NCBI GenBank assembly: GCA_947581635.1 | Contig: CANPVE010000011.1 | Location: forward strand, 1 to 64,000 | Direction of reading: 5' to 3' | Source: an uncultured Clostridia bacterium | GTDB taxonomy: Bacteria; Bacillota; Clostridia; Oscillospirales; Acutalibacteraceae | Length of the DNA stretch: 64,000 nt | Shown: in pieces, positions 62,940-64,000 of the stretch | How the letters are laid out: every line of letters begins with the position of its first letter | Position numbering within the stretch: position 1 is the stretch's first letter | Position numbers and translations under genes: made by a program | The notes under the pieces: generated by a model | Seen by the model: the letters and a program-made list of their open reading frames with translations, nothing else | What the model was told of the DNA's origin: nothing | Database searches by the model: none

Positions 62940-63425
62940 ATGGAAAACACTCCCTCACAGGAATATATCAACGCCATCTGTGAACTCTATAACGATACCT
63001 ACGATGACCGTGTGGAGAACACCTGCCCGCCGACCGCTGGCAACAGCCCGTGTACTCCTGGTGAAGACTGGGCGCCTGAGCAATGTGCCGAGCATAAATC
63101 CCTGTCAGGTTTCCAGTGTGAACTGCAGAAGAAAGGGTTCTCTCTGTCTACATCGAGAATCAAGAAGATCTTTATCACGGGCGGCTGTTGGACGACAGCG
63201 CGCAGCAGGAAGATCCAGGAGCTGTATTCCCGGTACATCTCTGAGGGGCTGCAGCCCGGCGCGGCAGTGAATCGAATTGCCGCAGAGCTGAAGATCAGCA
63301 AGGTGAGTGTGTCTGTAAACCTTCCGTACAGTTCTGTCGTCTACAAGCTGGAGGAGCGGAGCAGCAACGCAAGGCGGTGTGAAAGATACAGGGCGAAACG
63401 GAAGGCAAGTGGGGGAGTGCAATAG
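62940..63425 (+). CDS. HTH-containing hypothetical protein
   Basis: ATG 62940 follows TTTGGAGG; 161 aa. The C-terminal half contains a helix-turn-helix-like stretch (AAVNRIAAELKISKVSVSVN) followed by LPYSSVVYKLEERSSNARRC and a basic tail. The motif is one I associate with numerous small DNA-binding proteins of Clostridia genomes and mobile elements. The N-terminal 60 residues are Cys/Pro-rich without a clear domain. It is flanked by copies of a 17-bp repeat, suggesting a mobile or self-regulated unit. Confidence 0.55.
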   Translation: MENTPSQEYINAICELYNDTYDDRVENTCPPTAGNSPCTPGEDWAPEQCAEHKSLSGFQCELQKKGFSLSTSRIKKIFITGGCWTTARSRKIQELYSRYISEGLQPGAAVNRIAAELKISKVSVSVNLPYSSVVYKLEERSSNARRCERYRAKRKASGGVQ

Positions 63426-63447
63426 GCTTCCATTATCAGAACAAGCC

Positions 63448-63464
63448 TTGTGTTAAATGACATG
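63448..63464 (+). repeat. 17-bp repeat, copy 2
   Basis: TTGTGTTAAATGACATG, preceded by a short AGGCTT/AAGCCT hairpin (63424-63447). It follows the HTH gene's stop by 22 bp. Confidence 0.65.
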
Positions 63465-63598
63465 GATCAGAATGTGTATAGACTTGTGCATGGAAGAACT
63501 GTGAATAAGCTCGTAGACTGAATGTGATTCTCATTTGTGTGGAGTCGGCGGTCTTCATATCCTGCGATTAGGATATACTAACCCGATGAACTGACAAT

Positions 63599-63641
63599 AG
63601 CCTCCGGGGCAGATATTCTCTGCCTCAGGGGCTATTTTTTT
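63599..63641 (+). terminator. Intrinsic terminator
   Basis: AGCCTCCGGGGCAGA / TCTGCCTCAGGGGCT fold with a small internal loop, followed by T7 (63635-63641). There is no gene directly ahead of it except the HTH gene 170 bp upstream, so it may end that transcript or an unrecognised small RNA. Confidence 0.8.
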
Positions 63642-63755
63642 GCTTGATAGTTAGTCACTACTAATAAACTTGCCGAGAGCACAGCATCCTGCAGAAGTCG
63701 GGTGTGCTCAAAGAATGAGCCGGGAGGATGCCCTGCTCGATTCCAGTTGTCTGCC

Positions 63756-63772
63756 TTGTGTTAATTGACATG
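63756..63772 (+). repeat. 17-bp repeat, copy 3
   Basis: TTGTGTTAATTGACATG, identical to copy 1 and with the same GCC on its left as copy 2. It is followed 20 bp later by another terminator-like hairpin. Confidence 0.7.
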
Positions 63773-63790
63773 GGTGAGGAACTTAAAAAC

Positions 63791-63840
63791 ATCCGGGACT
63801 GGCGGCTAAATGCAGCTGCTGGTTCCGGAGGCTTTTTTTA
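63791..63840 (+). terminator. Terminator-like hairpin
   Basis: TCCGG (63793-63797) / CCGGA (63826-63830) with partly G-U paired inner arms around GCAGCTGC, followed by T7 at 63834-63840. No gene precedes it within 60 bp, so it may belong to a short RNA starting near copy 3 of the repeat. Confidence 0.6.
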
Positions 63841-63895
63841 TGCTCTGATGTATTTTTACTCAGGCGCAAACATTAACGCCAAAAATTAGATCATC

Positions 63896-64000
63896 TTTCT
63901 CAGAATGGCCTGGTCTTCCTTGCTGACCTTTAACACTTTCATAGCATCCTCTACTGTTATCTTAAATGCCTCCATGACATTCTTGATGTCATTCATCAAA
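63896..64000 (-). CDS. C-terminus of a small hypothetical protein (partial)
   Basis: On the minus strand an open frame enters from the window edge and ends at TAA (63898-63896). The last residues read IKNVMEAFKITVEDAMKVLK and end in a charged VSKEDQAILRKMI. This is the helical tail often seen at the end of small Clostridia proteins of unknown or antitoxin-like function. The start is outside the window. Confidence 0.45.

Noticed and set aside
1..64000. CRISPR arrays, tRNA or rRNA genes
   Set aside because: No regularly spaced repeat-spacer pattern, cloverleaf-like sequence or rRNA segment was recognised.

Overview
The window looks like a chromosomal accessory region of an anaerobic gut-type Firmicute (class Clostridia). 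The evidence is family resemblance of the proteins, strong AGGAGG ribosome-binding sites, intrinsic terminators, low-to-mid GC and oxygen-sensitive iron-sulfur enzymes. No rRNA, tRNA or CRISPR array was seen.

1-9.9 kb is the wreck of an integrative conjugative element. It holds a frame-broken thioester/Cna-B surface adhesin, several small element proteins, a protein with a large internal deletion, and the N-terminal half of a large methylase/helicase cut by an in-frame stop. Small regulators, an acetyltransferase, a membrane protein/HTH pair under a palindromic operator and an IS3 relic sit among them. A second fragment of the same adhesin gene lies at 37.7-38.1 kb between insertion-sequence pieces.

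9.9-21.2 kb is the most unusual part. A LysR regulator precedes an NrtA/CmpA/SsuA-type ABC importer, an atypical Ni carbon monoxide dehydrogenase homologue (His-rich N-terminal extension, apparent Asp in place of one C-cluster Cys), a cysteine synthase, a glutamate-cysteine ligase family enzyme, an N-terminal-Cys class II amidotransferase (EgtC/YafJ-like) and a PLP C-S lyase/synthase. Remnants of a nitrilase-family amidase and of a gamma-glutamyl hydrolase follow. Together they suggest an anaerobic small-molecule pathway passing through gamma-glutamyl-cysteine chemistry; no pathway known to me has this gene content.

21.2-35.4 kb is a polyamine catabolic island. Agmatine goes to N-carbamoylputrescine (AguA), putrescine (AguB), 4-aminobutanal (PatA), GABA (aldehyde dehydrogenase), succinate semialdehyde (GabT) and 4-hydroxybutyrate (4HbD). 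PotABCD imports polyamine next to a P-II protein lacking the uridylylation tyrosine (PotN-like). A LuxR-type regulator sits between two divergent promoter regions sharing a CTACTTAA-TTAAGTAG palindrome, and three transcripts begin with leader hairpins, at least one a full terminator.

35.5-40.5 kb is a junk-rich joint: a TetR/EFR1 ferredoxin pair, IS fragments, the adhesin fragment, a frameshifted orphan gene under a promoter module also found at 8.26 kb, and a decayed UDP-sugar dehydrogenase. 40.5-62.8 kb is a Wzx/Wzy-type capsular or exopolysaccharide locus: UDP-glucuronate epimerase, UDP-glucose dehydrogenase, UDP-galactopyranose mutase, glycosyltransferases, Wzy, Wzx, pyruvyl transferase, a MenD-like ThDP enzyme, aldo/keto reductase and acyltransferases. 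Two of its genes are out of frame exactly at G9 and G8 tracts, which suggests phase variation. Several others carry internal deletions. 62.8-64 kb has a small HTH protein and three copies of a 17-bp repeat.
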